From Myxococcales bacterium (GTDB lineage Bacteria; Myxococcota_A; Bradymonadia; REDH01): a stretch of 64,000 bases of DNA. How positions within the stretch are numbered: the stretch's first letter is position 1; each line of letters starts with the position of its first letter. The position numbers were made by a program, and so were the translations under genes. The notes under the pieces were generated by a model. It was given only the letters and a program-made list of their open reading frames with translations, did not search any database and had not been told where the DNA came from. Of the stretch, positions 9,224-18,011 are shown one piece after another. The stretch covers positions 8,894-72,893 of the forward strand of contig JACKDJ010000023.1 of assembly GCA_020633625.1 (NCBI GenBank). The letters are read 5' to 3'.

Positions 9224-11669
9224 CCGGCGGCGCCGCGACCGCGGCCCGCAAGAGCTCAATCGCGGTCGCCCGGCCGCGCGGGGTGACCAGATCGACGGGG
9301 CCGACGCAGCTCGGGCACCCGTCGCTGCACGTGCAGCCCTCGATCAGCTCGAGCGCGCCGCGCAGCAGCGGGTCGTGCAGCGCAAACAGCTTCTCGCTGA
9401 ACCCGATGCCGCCCGGGCAGTTGTCGTAGAGGTAGACCGTCGGGTCGTCGAGCAGCGCCGCGCCGATCGGCGACGCATCCTCTGCCTCTGAAGCGATCCA
9501 CGACGCCTGATCCGCCGCCGACTGACCGTTCGCGACGCGATATGGCGTCGCGTCTGGCGCCGCGTCTGGACGTGACCCGAGCGTGACGTGCAGGTCGTGC
9601 GACGCACACATCAGGTGCACGAGCGCAACGGTGTGCAGCGCGCGGCCAACGCCGTGCAGCGCGCCGCTGATCGCCGTCGCATCGGCGTCGATCGTCTCGA
9701 GCAGCGAGGTCGGGAACGTCGCCCAGTACGCGGTCGTGTGCTTCTCGAGGTCGGGGAGGTGGATCTCGCCGTAGCCGATGTTCTCGAACGTCTTGAACCG
9801 GATCTTCTTGTAGCCGGTGAAGCGAGTCAGCACGCGGACCTCGCCCCAGCCGCGGTCTGCGCGCGACGTGTGGTCCGGCAGCTCGTCGCTCTCGTCGAGG
9901 CGGTCGAGGACGAAGACGCGCGTTTGGTCGATGGCCTGCGTGAAGTACTCCGGCTCGACGCGCCGGACGTAGGCCTTGCGCTCGCGGTAGTCGAGGCGGT
10001 GCACCTCGTAGAACAGCGCGGAGTGCGTGTAGATCGCGTTCAGGTGAACGGTCTTGTGGGCGGCCTCGAAGTCGATCTCGCCGAGTATGGTCGGCGCCTG
10101 CTCACGCGACGTGTCGATGATGACGAAGTTCTCGTCGTGGATGTCGCGAATGTTGATCGTGTTTGCCGGATAACCCTCGGCCGACCAGCGCCAGCGCTCG
10201 CCATCGAACGTCAGCAGGCGCGCCTCTTCGGCGAGGTACGCGAGCACGTCTTGCGTGTCGTCGGCCGACACGCCACCAAACTGCTCGTCGCCACCCATCG
10301 GGAGCTCGAACACCGAGCACTTCAGGTGCTCGGCGAGGATGCGGAGGTTGTCGGGGTCGATGCGCGCGTGCTCCGGTGTCGCGCCGAAGAAGTACTCGGG
10401 GTGGTTGACCAGGTACTGATCGACGGGGTCGTCGCCGGCCACGAGGATCGCGACCGACGTCGTCTGCCGTCGCCCCGCGCGCCCCGCCTGCTGCCACGTC
10501 GACGCGATCGTCCCCGGGTATCCGGCGATGACGCACACATCGAGGCTCCCGATGTCGATGCCGAGCTCCAGCGCGTTCGTAGAGACGACACCCTGGACGT
10601 CGCCGGCGCGCAGGCCCCGCTCGATGCGGCGGCGCTCGTCCGGGAGGTAGCCGCCGCGGTAGCCCTCCGTGCGCTGGGCGAGGCGACGCTCGCCGCGCGC
10701 CTCGAAGCCCTCCTTGAGCTTGCGCGACACGATCTCGACCTCGCGGCGCGACCGCGTGAACACGATCGCGTGGTGCCCGGCGCGCATGAACTTTGCCGCC
10801 AGCGTTCGCGCCGCGGAGCTCGGCGACTGCCGTCGGCGCTGCTCGGCGTCGACGATCGGCGGGTTCCACAGCAAGAACTGCTTCTCTCCGGTCGGCGCCC
10901 CGTTGCGCTGCACGACGACCGCGTCGCGCCCGGTCAGCGAGTGCGCCAGCTCGCCAGGGTTCGCGATCGTCGCCGACGTGAACACGAAGCGCGGCGACGA
11001 GCCGTAGTGCGCGCAGATCCGCTGTAGACGGCGGAGGATGTTTGCGACGTGCGAGCCAAACACGCCGCGGTACGTGTGCATCTCGTCGACGACGACGACC
11101 CGCAGCGTCGAGAACAGCCGCCGCCAGCGCTCGTGGTTCGGGAGGATCGACGCGTGCAGCATGTCTGGGTTCGTCAGGACCGCCCGCGCCGCTTCGCGCA
11201 CCCGCCGCCGCACGTCGACCGGCGTGTCGCCATCGTAGACCGACGCGATCTCGTCGAGCTGGGCGGCGCCCAGCAGCTCGTTCAGCTCGGCGCACTGGTC
11301 CTGAGACAGCGCCTTCGTCGGGTACAGGTATAGCGCGCACCCGTCCCCCGTCTCGCCGAGCATCGAGACGATCGGGACGTTGTAGCACAGCGTCTTTCCC
11401 GACGCGGTCGGGGTAACGACGACGACGTCGCGCCCCGCGCCCACCGCGGCCCACGCGTCCGCCTGATGCTGGTACGGCGCCGTGATCCCCCGCTTCGCAA
11501 GCACCGCGCGCAGCCAGGCCGGCACCGACGCAGGATACTCGGCCGTCACCGCCGGGCGAGCGGGGATGCGGTGCGCCGCGGTCACGCAGCCGTGCGAGCG
11601 CCCGGTGCCGAGCGTCGCGACGAGCGCGTCGATCGACGAGCCCTGGGTCGGAGGAGCGTTGCGTGCCAT
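9210..11669 (-). CDS. mrfA: DEAD/DEAH-box helicase with DUF1998 zinc domain (MrfA/YprA/Hrq1-like)
   Basis: 819 residues from ATG 11669 (MARNAPPTQGSSIDALVATLG). A TTG start at 11753 would add 28 residues. Superfamily 2 helicase core: Walker A TPTASGKT (86-93), motif II DEMH (195-198), TSATIANP motif III, and QQAGRAGRR motif VI. The C-terminal DUF1998 region contains YDNCPGGIGFSEK and CTCSDGCPSCVGP (Cys751, 779, 781, 785, 788), the zinc-binding signature of MrfA, a helicase that in B. subtilis repairs mitomycin C lesions with the nuclease MrfB. No mrfB-like gene is adjacent. A 3'-to-5' DNA helicase acting in interstrand-crosslink or bulky-adduct repair is the family-level expectation. The gene converges on fadA with a 14-base overlap. 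Confidence 0.9.
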   Translation of the reverse strand: MARNAPPTQGSSIDALVATLGTGRSHGCVTAAHRIPARPAVTAEYPASVPAWLRAVLAKRGITAPYQHQADAWAAVGAGRDVVVVTPTASGKTLCYNVPIVSMLGETGDGCALYLYPTKALSQDQCAELNELLGAAQLDEIASVYDGDTPVDVRRRVREAARAVLTNPDMLHASILPNHERWRRLFSTLRVVVVDEMHTYRGVFGSHVANILRRLQRICAHYGSSPRFVFTSATIANPGELAHSLTGRDAVVVQRNGAPTGEKQFLLWNPPIVDAEQRRRQSPSSAARTLAAKFMRAGHHAIVFTRSRREVEIVSRKLKEGFEARGERRLAQRTEGYRGGYLPDERRRIERGLRAGDVQGVVSTNALELGIDIGSLDVCVIAGYPGTIASTWQQAGRAGRRQTTSVAILVAGDDPVDQYLVNHPEYFFGATPEHARIDPDNLRILAEHLKCSVFELPMGGDEQFGGVSADDTQDVLAYLAEEARLLTFDGERWRWSAEGYPANTINIRDIHDENFVIIDTSREQAPTILGEIDFEAAHKTVHLNAIYTHSALFYEVHRLDYRERKAYVRRVEPEYFTQAIDQTRVFVLDRLDESDELPDHTSRADRGWGEVRVLTRFTGYKKIRFKTFENIGYGEIHLPDLEKHTTAYWATFPTSLLETIDADATAISGALHGVGRALHTVALVHLMCASHDLHVTLGSRPDAAPDATPYRVANGQSAADQASWIASEAEDASPIGAALLDDPTVYLYDNCPGGIGFSEKLFALHDPLLRGALELIEGCTCSDGCPSCVGPVDLVTPRGRATAIELLRAAVAAPPATRR

Positions 11670-11897
11670 GGTCGCCGTGAGCTGCAGAGGCGGCGCGCCG
11701 GGAGTCGCGGTCACGCCCACCGCCAAGCTCGCTCGCGACGCATGGCTGGTCAAGTGTTCAGTGTTGCGACTGCGTCACGTACAACTCACGCGGTCCACAC
11801 GTGGATCCGGGGTGGCGCTGCTCGCCGGCCTGTGGCAGGTAGCCCGGCCCAGGTAGCCCACCCTCGGGCGAGATGCCCGCGCGACCCCCGGTGCCGC

Positions 11898-12728
11898 ATG
11901 CTCCGTCGAACCGATCTCCTCATTGCCTCTGCGGTCGCTTCGGCCGCGCTCACCACGGGCTGCGGCGGCGCGCCGGCGCCGACCGAGCCGGCCGCGCTCG
12001 TCGAGGCCGACCCCGTCGTCGTCGACATGTTCTCGTCAGACGAGCCGCTACCTGACTCGCTCGGCGGATCCGATCCGGCGGCCGGCGGCCACCACGGCGA
12101 GGCCGGCGGCCACCACGGCGAGGCCGGAGGCCATCAACACGGTTTCACCGATCCCGAGGCGTGGGCCGCCCGATGGGACAACGCCGAACGCGACGAGTGG
12201 CAGCAGCCCGAACGCGTGATCGCCGCCATGGAGATCTCGCCCGGCATGACCGTCGCCGATGTCGGGACCGGCACCGGCTACTTTCTGCCGCACCTCTCGG
12301 CCGCCGTCGGCGCCGAGGGGCGCGTGCTGGCGCGAGACGTCGAGCCGGCGATGATCGACTACGTACAGGCGCGCTGCGAGCGCGAGGGGCTCGGCAACGT
12401 CGACGCTCAGGTCATCGGGTTCGAGTCGCCGGGGCTACCCGCCCACGGCATGGATCGCGTGATGCTCGTCAACACTTGGCACCACATCGAGTCGCGCGAG
12501 GCGTATGCCGCGGCCGTGGCCGAGACGCTGGCTCCGAACGGCGCGCTCTACATCGTCGAATACACCCGCGATGCGCAGCCCGGCCCTCCCGCCGAGATGC
12601 GCCTCGACCCCGAGCAGGTGATCACCGAGCTCGCCGCTGGAGGGCTCACCGCCACGGTCGTCGAGCCGGCGCTCCCTCGTCAGTACGTCGTGCGTGCGGT
12701 CCTGGCGACAGAGCCCACGGCGCCTTAG
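11898..12728 (+). CDS. Lipoprotein SAM-dependent methyltransferase with His-rich repeats
   Basis: 276 residues from ATG 11898. The signal MLRRTDLLIASAVASAALTTGC ends in a lipobox with Cys22, so the enzyme is predicted to be exported and lipid-anchored. After an acidic linker comes a three-fold repeat of the type GGHHGEA (encoded by near-identical 21-bp units at about 12079-12140), a likely metal-binding patch. The methyltransferase fold follows: ERDEWQQPERVIAAM, motif I VADVGTGTGYF, VLARDVEPAMIDYV, and VNTWHHIESREAY. This layout matches a family of exported class I methyltransferases common in Gram-negatives. The acceptor is unknown, and how SAM reaches the enzyme outside the cytoplasm is not explained. 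It lies 66 bp upstream of the radical SAM gene on the same strand. Confidence 0.85.
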   Translation: MLRRTDLLIASAVASAALTTGCGGAPAPTEPAALVEADPVVVDMFSSDEPLPDSLGGSDPAAGGHHGEAGGHHGEAGGHQHGFTDPEAWAARWDNAERDEWQQPERVIAAMEISPGMTVADVGTGTGYFLPHLSAAVGAEGRVLARDVEPAMIDYVQARCEREGLGNVDAQVIGFESPGLPAHGMDRVMLVNTWHHIESREAYAAAVAETLAPNGALYIVEYTRDAQPGPPAEMRLDPEQVITELAAGGLTATVVEPALPRQYVVRAVLATEPTAP

Positions 12729-12794
12729 GCTTCGGTCCGCGCCGGAGGTCCCTCCGTCGACGTTCGAGTGCGCCCGCGCGCCAGCCAGACGACC

Positions 12795-14870
12795 ATGCTC
12801 GAAGCCCCCTCTCTGTTCGCCGCCGCCCCCGCGCGGCCACGCGTCGCGCCAGCGCCGTACCTGCCGACGTCGCGCGCGGAGCTCGACGCGCTTGGGTGGG
12901 ATGAGTGCGACGTCGTCATCGTGACCGGCGACGCCTACGTCGACCACCCGAGCTTCGGGATGGCCGTCATCGGGCGCGTCCTCGAGGCGCACGGGTTTCG
13001 AGTCGGGATCATCGCGCAGCCGGACTGGCAGAGCGCCGAGCCGTTCACGGTGCTCGGACGTCCGCGCCTGTTCTTCGGTGTGACCGCGGGGAACATGGAC
13101 TCCATGGTCAACCGCTACACCTCCGACCGTCGCATCCGGAGCGACGACGCATACACGCCCGGCGGCGCGGCCGACCGACGCCCGGATCGCGCCTCCCTCG
13201 TGTATGCGCAGCGCTGTCGGGAGGCGTTCCCCGGCGTCCCGATCGTGCTCGGTGGAATCGAGGCGAGCCTGCGGCGGGTCGCACACTACGACCACTGGTC
13301 CGAGAAGGTGCGCCGGTCGATCGCGTTCGACGCGCGCGCAGACCTGCTGCTGTATGGGAACGCCGAGCGCGCCGTCGTAGAGGTCGCCCACCGCGCCGCG
13401 GCCGGCGAGTCGCTCGACACGATGACAGACGTGCGAGGGAGCGCCTTTCCCGTCAAACACATCCTCCCCGGGTTCGTGGAGGTCGACGCGGCGGACCGCA
13501 ACGCGGCGCGAGCCGCGACGATGGCTGCGCCGCGTGAGAAGACGGTCATGCGCCTGCCGTCGTTCGACGACGTTCGCGACAGCAAGGTCGCATACGCTCG
13601 GGCCTCGCGTGTGCTCCACGCCGAGACGAACCCGGGCAACGCGCGTGCGCTCGTGCAGCGGCACGGAGACCGCGAGCTCTGGCTCAACCCGCCCCCGATC
13701 CCCCTCACCACGGCCGAGATGGACTGGGTGTATGGGCTGCCCTACGCGCGGCAGCCGCACCCGCAGTACGGCGGCGCGAAGATCCCGGCCTACGAGATGA
13801 TCCGCTTCTCTGTGATCATCGAGCGGGGCTGCTTCGGCGGCTGCACGTTCTGCTCGATCACCGAGCACGAGGGCCGGATCATTCAGAAGCGGTCACGCGA
13901 GTCGATCGTCGCCGAGATCGAAGAGATCCGCGACACGGTCCCGGGGTTCACCGGCGTGATCTCCGACCTTGGCGGGCCGACCGCGAATATGTATGGACTC
14001 GAGTGCAAGGACCCCGAGATCGAGGCAGCCTGCCGTCGACCCTCGTGTGTGTTCCCCGAGGTGTGCTCTAACCTCAAGACCGACCACGGCGAGCTGATCG
14101 AGCTGTACCGCGCTGCGCGCGCCGTGCCCGGCATCAAGCGCGTCAACGTCGCCTCTGGCGTGCGCTACGACCTCGCCAACGAGGACCCGCGCTACATCGA
14201 CGAGCTCGTCACGCACCACGTCGGCGGCTACCTGAAGGTTGCCCCCGAGCACGTCGCCGAGGGCCCGCTCGCCGCGATGATGAAGCCGCGAGTCGCCGCA
14301 TACGACCGCTTCGCCGAGCTGTTCGCGCAAGCGTCGGCGCGCGCCGGAAAGAAGCAGTATCTGATCCCCTACTTCATCGCGGCCCACCCCGGCACGACCG
14401 ACGCAGACATGCTCGAGCTCGCGCTGTGGCTCAAGGAGCGCGGCATGAAGGTCGACCAGGTGCAGAACTTCCTGCCCGCGCCGATGGCGACCGCCACCGC
14501 GATGTACCACACGAAGAAGAATCCGCTGCGGAAAGTGACCGACGAAAGCCCCGAGCTCGCAGTGCCCACCGGGGGTCGCCAGCGCCGGCTGCACAAGGCG
14601 CTCCTGCGCTATCACGACCCCGAGAACTGGGACCTCATCCGCGAGGCGCTCGTCGAGCTTGGCCGCAGCGACCTCATCGGCAGCGGGCCGGAGTGCCTCG
14701 TCCCGAGCGCGAGCCGCGGGGGCGCTTCCGGCGGCGGTCGGCGGCAGGGCGGGAACGCGCGGGCGTCGAGCGGGCCAAGTGGACCGCGGTCGGCGCCGTC
14801 GCCCGGCGGTCACCCGCATCGCGGCCGGCCTACTCCGCCGGGGCCAGGGCCGCGTCGCGGTCGCGGCTAA
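12795..14870 (+). CDS. YgiQ family (UPF0313) radical SAM protein
   Basis: 691 residues from ATG 12795 (MLEAPSLFAAAPARPRVAPAPYLPTSR); a GTG at 12768 is possible. The YgiQ-specific N-terminus has CDVVIVTGDAYVDHPSFGMAVIGRVLEAHGFRVGI and the middle has EASLRRVAHYDHWSEKVR. The radical SAM cluster CFGGCTFC provides Cys346, Cys350 and Cys353 for the [4Fe-4S] cluster. VAPEHVAEGPLAAMMKP and QVQNFLPAPMATATAMYHT are also family hallmarks. The C-terminal ~50 residues are Gly/Arg/Pro-rich and probably disordered. The reaction of this family is not established. The 3' end overlaps the convergent transporter gene by 41 bases. Confidence 0.93.
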   Translation: MLEAPSLFAAAPARPRVAPAPYLPTSRAELDALGWDECDVVIVTGDAYVDHPSFGMAVIGRVLEAHGFRVGIIAQPDWQSAEPFTVLGRPRLFFGVTAGNMDSMVNRYTSDRRIRSDDAYTPGGAADRRPDRASLVYAQRCREAFPGVPIVLGGIEASLRRVAHYDHWSEKVRRSIAFDARADLLLYGNAERAVVEVAHRAAAGESLDTMTDVRGSAFPVKHILPGFVEVDAADRNAARAATMAAPREKTVMRLPSFDDVRDSKVAYARASRVLHAETNPGNARALVQRHGDRELWLNPPPIPLTTAEMDWVYGLPYARQPHPQYGGAKIPAYEMIRFSVIIERGCFGGCTFCSITEHEGRIIQKRSRESIVAEIEEIRDTVPGFTGVISDLGGPTANMYGLECKDPEIEAACRRPSCVFPEVCSNLKTDHGELIELYRAARAVPGIKRVNVASGVRYDLANEDPRYIDELVTHHVGGYLKVAPEHVAEGPLAAMMKPRVAAYDRFAELFAQASARAGKKQYLIPYFIAAHPGTTDADMLELALWLKERGMKVDQVQNFLPAPMATATAMYHTKKNPLRKVTDESPELAVPTGGRQRRLHKALLRYHDPENWDLIREALVELGRSDLIGSGPECLVPSASRGGASGGGRRQGGNARASSGPSGPRSAPSPGGHPHRGRPTPPGPGPRRGRG

Positions 14871-16206
14871 GACGCACGAGCCGAGCTGTGAGGCCGAGCC
14901 AAACGAGGACGAGCGCGACGTTGACGCCGGCGAGCTGGCGCGGTTCGAGTGCGAAGAGCTGCAGGCACACGAAGACGAGCGCCGCCTGTAGCAGGTCACC
15001 GAGGCGAACGAAGAGTGTGTCGACGGCCTGCTTCGCCTGGTACTTCGCCTCGCGCGACGTGGGCAGCCACAGCAGCGCCTTGCCCGTGTTCATCAGCGAG
15101 TAGTCCGTCGTGTTCTCGGCCATCTTCGCGACACGGAACAGCGCGAAGCCGGCGACTCCAGCGGCGAGCATCGTGTATGCGCCCAGCGAGACCAGCGGGA
15201 GCGCGAACAGGACGGCTGCGATGCCGCCGAACCGGACCACCCGCGAGACGGCAAACGTCTGAACGACGAGCGTCGCGACGTTCACCCAGAAGAAGAACCC
15301 CTCGTAGAAGCTGCCGATGTAAGCACCGACGTCGGCGATCTCGCCCGACGCCTGACCGGCCAGCGCCTGCCGCAGCACGACGTCGCTCAACAGGAACTCG
15401 CCAAGCGCGTTCACGACGTTTAGCAGCAGAACGAAGCCCGCGATGAGCCGCAGGTAGCGGTCCTCGAGCACGAGCGCGAACCCGCCGCTCGGGCGGAGCG
15501 GCTGCGAGCTCGCACGGGTCCCGTCGTCGTCTGTGTCGCCGAGCGCCGCTCGATGGACGGCAAACATGAGGGCGAGGTGCAGCACGACGAGGCCCGCCGC
15601 GACGCGCAGCATCGTCGACACGTCTGCGTCGAAGTGCGCCCGTAGCCACCCGGGGAGCAGCGCGCCGGCGGCCGCACCCGCCGTCATCCCGAAGCCGATC
15701 AGCGGGAAAAGGCGGTTCCCTTGGTCGCGGTCGTACACGTCGTTCGCGAACGACCAGAACTGCGCCACCGTCGCGAGGCTGAACACGCCGGCCCAGACGT
15801 AGAAGACGAAGCCGAGCGACCCGAAGCTCGCCGCAGTGACCTCGCGCGACGCGGTCGCCGCCGGGCCGAGCGTCGTGACGGCGGGCGCGAAGGCGAGGAG
15901 GCAGGCGACGAAGAACGCGCCGACACCGAGAATCAGCGGGCCGCGGCCGACGCGCGCCGAGAGCCAACCGTAAGCCGGGACCAAGCCGATCAGCGCGGCC
16001 GCCTGTGCTGCCGACGCGTACGACTTCAGCTCCGCGCTCCCCGTCGCGAGCAGCAGCGGCTCGCGGGCGGACTTGATCACGTAGTACGCGCACAGCAGCA
16101 CGAACACCGCGGTCGCCATCGTCAGCGCGCGCGCCCCCTCGCCGGGCCGAAGCTCGGTCACGAGGCCGAGGGCGCGATCGAGCGGTGTACGGCGGGCGGG
16201 GCGCAT
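14830..16206 (-). CDS. Npt1/Npt2 family nucleotide (ATP/ADP-type) transporter
   Basis: 458 residues from ATG 16206 (MRPARRTPLDRALGLVTELRPGEG). About 11-12 hydrophobic helices. Family features: AYYVIKSAREPLLLATG after the first helix, FWSFANDVYDRDQGNRLFPLIGFGMTAGAAAGAL, and near the end TSREAKYQAKQAVDTLFVRLGDLLQA, a hallmark of the ADP/ATP-translocase-like family that extends beyond obligate intracellular bacteria. Free-living myxobacterial homologues have unknown substrates, so exchange of nucleotides is only a family inference. The long upstream extension of this frame to 17244 is antisense to the glycosyltransferase gene and is not used. The C-terminus overlaps the convergent radical SAM gene. 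Confidence 0.87.
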   Translation of the reverse strand: MRPARRTPLDRALGLVTELRPGEGARALTMATAVFVLLCAYYVIKSAREPLLLATGSAELKSYASAAQAAALIGLVPAYGWLSARVGRGPLILGVGAFFVACLLAFAPAVTTLGPAATASREVTAASFGSLGFVFYVWAGVFSLATVAQFWSFANDVYDRDQGNRLFPLIGFGMTAGAAAGALLPGWLRAHFDADVSTMLRVAAGLVVLHLALMFAVHRAALGDTDDDGTRASSQPLRPSGGFALVLEDRYLRLIAGFVLLLNVVNALGEFLLSDVVLRQALAGQASGEIADVGAYIGSFYEGFFFWVNVATLVVQTFAVSRVVRFGGIAAVLFALPLVSLGAYTMLAAGVAGFALFRVAKMAENTTDYSLMNTGKALLWLPTSREAKYQAKQAVDTLFVRLGDLLQAALVFVCLQLFALEPRQLAGVNVALVLVWLGLTARLVRLSRDRDAALAPAE

Positions 16207-16338
16207 GTGCGAACGTCTACCCGAGGGCAGTGCGCGCGCAACTTTCCGTGGCCCGGCGTCTCGGTGAGGCCGACTGGGACCGCGACCTAGCGGGGCGCGT
16301 AGCTTGATCGCGTGGATCGGTTCGTCTAGTCGAGGGGC

Positions 16339-16356
16339 CCTCGCGGCCGCGCGAGG
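16339..16356 (+). other. Leader hairpin just upstream of a ribosome-binding site
   Basis: CCTCGCG and CGCGAGG form a perfect 7-bp stem around GCCG. It stands a few bases before the AGGAG ribosome-binding site (about 16361) of the glycosyltransferase gene that opens the glycan cluster. It could affect translation; no ligand or partner is suggested. Confidence 0.3.
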
Positions 16357-16371
16357 ACCGAGGAGACGTAG

Positions 16372-17385
16372 ATGCCCACAGCCGCTTCGACAGTCGCGTC
16401 CGCCCCCGCGGACGGCTCGAGCGTCGAGGCCGGCCCACTGTGGGGCCTGACGACCTACTTCAACCCCTCGCGGTACCGAACGCGCCTCGACAACTACCGC
16501 GTGTTTCGCGAGCGCAGCCGCGCGCAGGGGCTCCCCCTCGTGACGGTGGAGCTGGTGCCGGAGGGCGGCGAGCCCGAGCTCGTCGAGGGCGCCGACGCCG
16601 ACGTCTTGCTCACGCCGCGGTCCAGCGCGCAGCTCTGGCACAAGGAGCGGCTCCTGAACCTGGGCCTCGCTGCGCTCCCGTCGTCGTGTCGATACGTCGC
16701 CTGGCTCGACGCCGACATCGTCTTCGAAGACGACGGCTGGGTCGCAGCGGCGTGCAGCGCCCTCGAGCGGCACGTCGTGATTCAGCCGTTCACCAACGTC
16801 GTCTGCCTGCCCAAGGACGGGACGCCGGCGCAGTTCCCCGGCTCGCGCATCGGCTGGGGACTCGGCAGGCGGATCCTGCGCGGCACGACGGAGGGCACCT
16901 ACCGGGTCGCGTTCTGCGCCGAGCACCGCGTGGGCGCGACCAAGCTCCCGGGGACGACGGGCTACGCGTGGGCCGCGCGGCGCGAGCTGCTCGACGCGCA
17001 CGGGTTCTACGATCGCTGTATCATCGGCGGCGGTGACCGCGAGCTCGCTCTGGCGTTCGTACGAGCGTCTGCCCAAGTGCCCGACAGCGAGGTGCGCATC
17101 CGCCACCCGCGCCTTCGGTCGCACGTCTCGGCGTGGCACGACGCCGTGTTCGCCGACGTTCGTGCTAACGTCGGCGCGTTGCCGGGCACCGTCCACCACT
17201 ACTGGCACGGCGACTCTCGCAATCGCCGCTACGCCGACCGCCACGAAATCCTCGAGCGCTTCGACTTCGACCCCGAGCGGGACCTCGAGGTCGACGCCGA
17301 AGGATGCTGGCGCTTCGCCCCGACCGCCGCCCCTCTCGCCGAGGCGGTGGCCGGCTACCTGAGCTCACGAAGAGAAGACGGATGA
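16372..17385 (+). CDS. Glycosyltransferase (GT-A fold) opening the glycan cluster
   Basis: 337 residues from ATG 16372 with a good AGGAG ribosome-binding site. No signal or membrane segment, so a cytoplasmic or membrane-associated enzyme. LWGLTTYFNPSRYRTRLDNYRVF is a conserved start of this GT-A subfamily. YVAWLDADIVFEDDGW holds the DxD metal and nucleotide-sugar motif. CIIGGGDRELALAF and HHYWHGDSRNRRYADRHEIL complete the family pattern. The donor and acceptor are unknown. It is translationally coupled to the next gene: its TGA overlaps that ATG in an ATGA junction. It forms an operon with the methyltransferase and flippase genes and probably builds or decorates an exported glycan. Confidence 0.82.
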   Translation: MPTAASTVASAPADGSSVEAGPLWGLTTYFNPSRYRTRLDNYRVFRERSRAQGLPLVTVELVPEGGEPELVEGADADVLLTPRSSAQLWHKERLLNLGLAALPSSCRYVAWLDADIVFEDDGWVAAACSALERHVVIQPFTNVVCLPKDGTPAQFPGSRIGWGLGRRILRGTTEGTYRVAFCAEHRVGATKLPGTTGYAWAARRELLDAHGFYDRCIIGGGDRELALAFVRASAQVPDSEVRIRHPRLRSHVSAWHDAVFADVRANVGALPGTVHHYWHGDSRNRRYADRHEILERFDFDPERDLEVDAEGCWRFAPTAAPLAEAVAGYLSSRREDG

Positions 17386-18011
17386 AGCCACTCCAGTTCA
17401 TTCGCGACGGCCGTCGCGGCACCTCTGCGGCGTCGGCGCCCGACCTGCCCGTCTTCATGAACCCGATCGAGTTCGCGCAGCTCGCCACCGCCGCGCACGC
17501 CGTGGCGCCGAAGCGCGTCCTCGAGTGGGGGAGCGGCGGCAGCACGGCCGCGATGCTGCGCCTGCTCCCGACCGTCGAGTCGTACGTCTCGATCGAACAC
17601 AACCGCGAGTGGTTCGAGCGCGTGCGCAGCCTCGTCAAGGACCCGCGTCTCGACCTGCGGCACGCGGCGCCGAGTGAGCCCGAGCCGGTCATCTCGGAGC
17701 GGCTGTCGCGGCCGAAGCGGACGGCGGCGCTCAAGGCGTGGTTCGCGCGCTGCGAAGACGAGCCGGCGCTGATGGCAGACTACGTTGCGCTCCCCGGGTC
17801 GATCCACACGAGCTACGACTTCGTGCTGGTCGACGGGCGCGCGCGAAACGCGTGCATGCGCGCCGGCTACGCGCTCCTGCGGTCGGGTGGGGTCATGGTC
17901 ATTCACGACGCGCAGCGCCCCGAGTACCGCGAGACGATCGAGTCCTATCCGCACCACCTCTTCATCGAGCCGTGGGTGCAAGGGCAGATCTGCGTGATCC
18001 CCAAGCCGTGA
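17382..18011 (+). CDS. Class I SAM-dependent methyltransferase
   Basis: 209 residues from ATG 17382, chosen because it overlaps the preceding stop (ATGA). A frame open to 17304 would lie inside the glycosyltransferase gene. The Rossmann SAM-binding motif is VLEWGSGGSTAAML. VSIEHNREWFERV supplies the acidic ribose-binding residue region, and YDFVLVDGRARNACMRAGYALLRSGGVMVIHDAQ is the O-methyltransferase-like core. Given its place between a glycosyltransferase and a flippase, methylation of a sugar residue is plausible, but the acceptor is not known. Its TGA overlaps the GTG start of the flippase gene. Confidence 0.82.
   Translation: MKPLQFIRDGRRGTSAASAPDLPVFMNPIEFAQLATAAHAVAPKRVLEWGSGGSTAAMLRLLPTVESYVSIEHNREWFERVRSLVKDPRLDLRHAAPSEPEPVISERLSRPKRTAALKAWFARCEDEPALMADYVALPGSIHTSYDFVLVDGRARNACMRAGYALLRSGGVMVIHDAQRPEYRETIESYPHHLFIEPWVQGQICVIPKP

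Noticed and set aside
11837..11864. Tandem AGGTAGCCC motif upstream of the lipoprotein methyltransferase as another REP-like copy
   Set aside because: Only the short GGTAG/CCCTCGGGCG parts resemble the array. The order and spacing differ, so chance in GC-rich DNA is more likely.
16207..17244. N-terminal extension of the nucleotide transporter frame
   Set aside because: It runs antisense through the glycosyltransferase gene. The transporter has a good start at ATG 16206, and the extension has no membrane character.
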